Part shown: positions 40,334 to 42,461 of the stretch, piece after piece
Layout: every line of letters begins with the position of its first letter
How positions within the stretch are numbered: the first letter of the stretch is position 1
NCBI GenBank assembly: GCA_003564295.1
Contig: PXFI01000355.1
Span: forward strand, 1 to 42,461
Direction: 5' to 3'
Source: Gemmatimonadota bacterium
GTDB taxonomy: Bacteria > Gemmatimonadota > Gemmatimonadetes > Longimicrobiales > Gaopeijiaceae
Length of the DNA: 42,461 nucleotides
Program-made: the position numbers and the translations under genes
The notes under the pieces: model-generated
The model's input: the letters and a program-made list of their open reading frames with translations, nothing else
Databases searched by the model: none
Told to the model about the DNA's origin: nothing

Positions 40334-41530
40334 ATGGCACTTCGCATCTGCATGCTCAGCCTCTGGCTCCTGGCTCCGATCCTCCTCTCCGCCTGCGGGG
40401 GAGACTGGTCCCGAGAAGCACCCTCTGGAGAGGAAACCCTCCGCTACGGTGATCTGGTCATCATCGGGGGCGGCCTTCGGGCCGACAACGCGGCGGTCTA
40501 CCAGGCTATCCTGGAAGGGCGCTCGGGGGACGGCCCCTTGTGCGTCATCCCCACAGCGTCTGCGGAGCCGGAATCGTCCATGGAGAGCGCCGTGTCCCGT
40601 TTCGATGCTCTGGGCGGCCCGGAAACGGCCCTTGGAGTGCTTCTGACGGTGGACAACCCGGAGGATGCATTCCTCCAGGAAGTGGAGGACCAGCTCCGGG
40701 CCTGCAGCGGCTTCTTCTTCACCGGCGGAGTCCAGACCCGTATCGTCCAGGTGTTCAGGCCGGAAGCAGGCGACTCCCCGGCCTTCCACGCCCTTCGGGA
40801 ACGGCACCGGGCCGGTGCGGTGGTCTCCGGGAGCTCCGCCGGGGCCGCCATCATGACGGATCCCATGACCGGCGGCGGGAGCAGCGCCGGCGCCCTCCAG
40901 GACGGGATTCGTTGGGGGGAGGAAGACGACGGTCAGGGGGTCATCCTGGAGAAGGGCCTGGGGTTCCTGGACAGGGCCTTCGTGGATCAACACTTCCTGG
41001 CCCGGGGGCGGTGGGGCAGGCTCCTGGTGGCGGTCCTGGCGATGGACGATCGGGACTTCGGCATGGGAATCGACGAGAACACGGCCCTGGTGGTGCGAGG
41101 GGATTCGGCGTGGGTGCTGGGAGAGTCGGGGGTGCTCTTCTTCGACGTCCGGGGTGCGAGCCGTGAGGAAGAAGGGCACGGAGGATCCAACGTCCTTCTC
41201 TACCTTCTTGGCTCTGGGGACGGGGTGGACCTGAAGTCGGGCTCGGTCCATCCGAACGCCACGAAGGCCCCCCTGGCGAGAACGGAAGAGGGATTCCAGG
41301 GGAGGGAGATGGACCTGTTCGACCGCTGGACCCTCCTGCACTTCCTGCATGAAGCGGCCACGGTTCCTGACTCCCTCTTCACCTTCCGGCAGGACGGCCA
41401 CCTCATGGAGTTCCGCAAGGGACCGGGCTTTGAGGCCCGGGCATGGGAGGGCGAGGGGGTAGAAGGCTCGCCTCGGGGCTTTTTCATGGGGCCCATGGTC
41501 CTCAGCGTTCGGAGGGATGGGGCCAGCTAG
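40334..41530 (+). CDS. Cyanophycinase-like S51 family lipoprotein
   Basis: A 398-residue protein. It starts MALRICMLSLWLLAPILLSA with lipobox LLSAC (Cys21), so it is probably lipidated and outside the cytoplasm. The mature part is of the peptidase S51/cyanophycinase type: LVIIGGGL, FFTGGVQTRIVQ, nucleophile Ser168 in SGSSAGAAIM, DQHFLARGRWGRLL, and GIDENTALVV. Cyanophycinases cut cyanophycin to Asp-Arg dipeptides, but extracellular relatives may act on other peptides and no cyanophycin synthetase is in this window. The ATG at 40334 gives the signal peptide; upstream frame is spacer. About 120 C-terminal residues are not explained by the core fold. Confidence 0.85.
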   Translation: MALRICMLSLWLLAPILLSACGGDWSREAPSGEETLRYGDLVIIGGGLRADNAAVYQAILEGRSGDGPLCVIPTASAEPESSMESAVSRFDALGGPETALGVLLTVDNPEDAFLQEVEDQLRACSGFFFTGGVQTRIVQVFRPEAGDSPAFHALRERHRAGAVVSGSSAGAAIMTDPMTGGGSSAGALQDGIRWGEEDDGQGVILEKGLGFLDRAFVDQHFLARGRWGRLLVAVLAMDDRDFGMGIDENTALVVRGDSAWVLGESGVLFFDVRGASREEEGHGGSNVLLYLLGSGDGVDLKSGSVHPNATKAPLARTEEGFQGREMDLFDRWTLLHFLHEAATVPDSLFTFRQDGHLMEFRKGPGFEARAWEGEGVEGSPRGFFMGPMVLSVRRDGAS

Positions 41531-41784
41531 GGTTAGGAAGGCGAGGACAGGAAGGCAGGAGAAGGCTTCTGGGGAGCTGGGAGGTTTTCTTCACTTGAGG
41601 CATGGCGAGGCGAGCCCCGCCTCACTATGTTGACCCCCAGTGTCTTTCGTTCTCGTTACGAGGCTCGCTCACGCCTTCGAGATTCGAGCACAGGGTCCAA
41701 TCGGGATGCCCACCCACTGAAATCGGACACTCTTTCTCGTTCTTCGATACATCCGAACTCTTCTCTCACGCGGGAGGACAATCA

Positions 41785-42461
41785 ATGGCAGGCATCAAGG
41801 AAACAATGGCGGCACTGGTCCCGGAAATCCAAGCCGAGATCAGGGACCTCGTGAAGAATCACGGGGACAAGGTGGTTTCGGAGGTCACCCTCAAGCAGGT
41901 CTACGGTGGAATGCGGGGCGTCAAGGGTCTGGTGTGTGACACCTCCATGGTGGATCCCATCGATGGCCTCATCATTCGCGGCATCCCTCTGGCGGAGGTC
42001 ACGGATCGGCTGGCGGAGGAGATCTTCTACATCCTCTGTACCGGAAAGCTCCCCGATGACGAGGACATCGAGGACCTGAAGGCCGAGTTCGCGAAGCGGA
42101 GCGAGCTCCCCGGGTACGCCATCGACGTCTTGCGGGCCCTCCCCAAGTCCGCTCACCCCATGGCCATGTTCATCACCGGCATCACCGCCCTGGAGGACCT
42201 GTCCTACTTCCGGAAACGGTATGACGAGGGCATGACCCGGCACGAGATGTGGGAGGCGGCCCTGGAGGACAGCCTCCAGGTCCTGGCCAAGCTCCCGGGC
42301 CTGGCTGCGGCGGTATACCGTATCAAGTACGACAAGGGCGATATCATTCCCCCGGATCCAAGCCTGAACTGGGGCGCCAACTTCGCCCACATGCTGGGCA
42401 ATGACGATCCCGACTTCTACGACCTCATGCGGCTGTACATGGTGCTGCACTGCGACCACGA
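41785..42461 (+). CDS. gltA: Citrate synthase, eukaryote-like type (5' part, cut by the window end)
   Basis: The first 225 codons are present. The product reads MAGIKETMAALVPEIQAEIR, then VTLKQVYGGMRGVKGLVCDT, DGLIIRGIPLAEV, YILCTGKLP, and ends LYMVLHCDH, where the His-containing region of the active site begins. The GGMRG...DT...GIRGIPLAEV style and the LYMVLHCDHE motif resemble mitochondrial-type citrate synthases rather than E. coli GltA. It would condense oxaloacetate with acetyl-CoA. The ATG follows GGGAGGA at about 8 bases. The 254-base upstream gap has a TTGACC near 41628 without a good -10. Confidence 0.92.
   Translation, partial: MAGIKETMAALVPEIQAEIRDLVKNHGDKVVSEVTLKQVYGGMRGVKGLVCDTSMVDPIDGLIIRGIPLAEVTDRLAEEIFYILCTGKLPDDEDIEDLKAEFAKRSELPGYAIDVLRALPKSAHPMAMFITGITALEDLSYFRKRYDEGMTRHEMWEAALEDSLQVLAKLPGLAAAVYRIKYDKGDIIPPDPSLNWGANFAHMLGNDDPDFYDLMRLYMVLHCDH

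Noticed and set aside
41660-41695. Operator-like element before citrate synthase (CTCGTTACGAG and TTCGAG repeats)
   Set aside because: The arms are only four or five bases long and no promoter pair could be placed beside them.

Overview
The window comes from a GC-rich bacterium. One 60-base line sampled inside trpD is about 80% G+C, and two sampled inside the glycyl radical enzyme gene are about 62%. Lipoprotein signals, a Na+-pumping decarboxylase, a type II NADH dehydrogenase and a eukaryote-like citrate synthase suggest a Gram-negative-type, metabolically flexible lineage. Gemmatimonadota is my best guess, with low confidence. I saw no rRNA, tRNA, CRISPR array, transposase or phage gene.

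Left part (1-17.4 kb, nearly all + strand): a small lipoprotein (- strand), a giant NAD-glutamate dehydrogenase, then two back-to-back aromatic amino acid operons. The tyrosine operon is DAHP synthase, chorismate mutase and prephenate dehydrogenase. The tryptophan operon is trpE-G-D-C-F-B-A plus a second DAHP synthase. Almost every junction is a 4-base ATGA or GTGA overlap.

The main discovery is upstream of each operon. A short leader ORF is packed with codons for the operon's own end product: four Tyr codons in 26 residues, and six Trp codons in 29. Each is followed by a GC-rich hairpin with a T-run, and each has a 14-bp antiterminator pairing that excludes the terminator. This is classical ribosome-mediated attenuation. 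Both leader ORFs start at or within about 3 nt of the transcription start predicted from a TTGACA-N17-TTARCM promoter, so they look leaderless.

Middle part (17.4-22.1 kb, - strand): the rest of the shikimate pathway, aroA-aroC-aroKB(fusion)-aroQ. With the left part, every step from DAHP to chorismate except shikimate dehydrogenase (aroE) is encoded here. Upstream of aroA is another promoter placed so that a small ORF would be leaderless.

22.1-26.5 kb (- strand): an FkbM methyltransferase, then a glycyl radical enzyme and its radical SAM activase of unknown substrate, with lower GC than the trp operon. A gene-poor stretch with a probable degraded small ORF follows. 27-35 kb holds a type II NADH dehydrogenase, a secreted DUF4932 metallopeptidase-like protein, two lipoproteins with a small partner, an S9 peptidase and panD.

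Right part (35.2-42.5 kb, + strand): a 2-hydroxyacid dehydrogenase, an OsmC-family protein and a split biotin-dependent Na+-translocating decarboxylase (carboxyltransferase, beta subunit, a 57-residue gamma-like protein and a free-standing biotin carrier). A cyanophycinase-like lipoprotein and the first 225 codons of citrate synthase complete the window.
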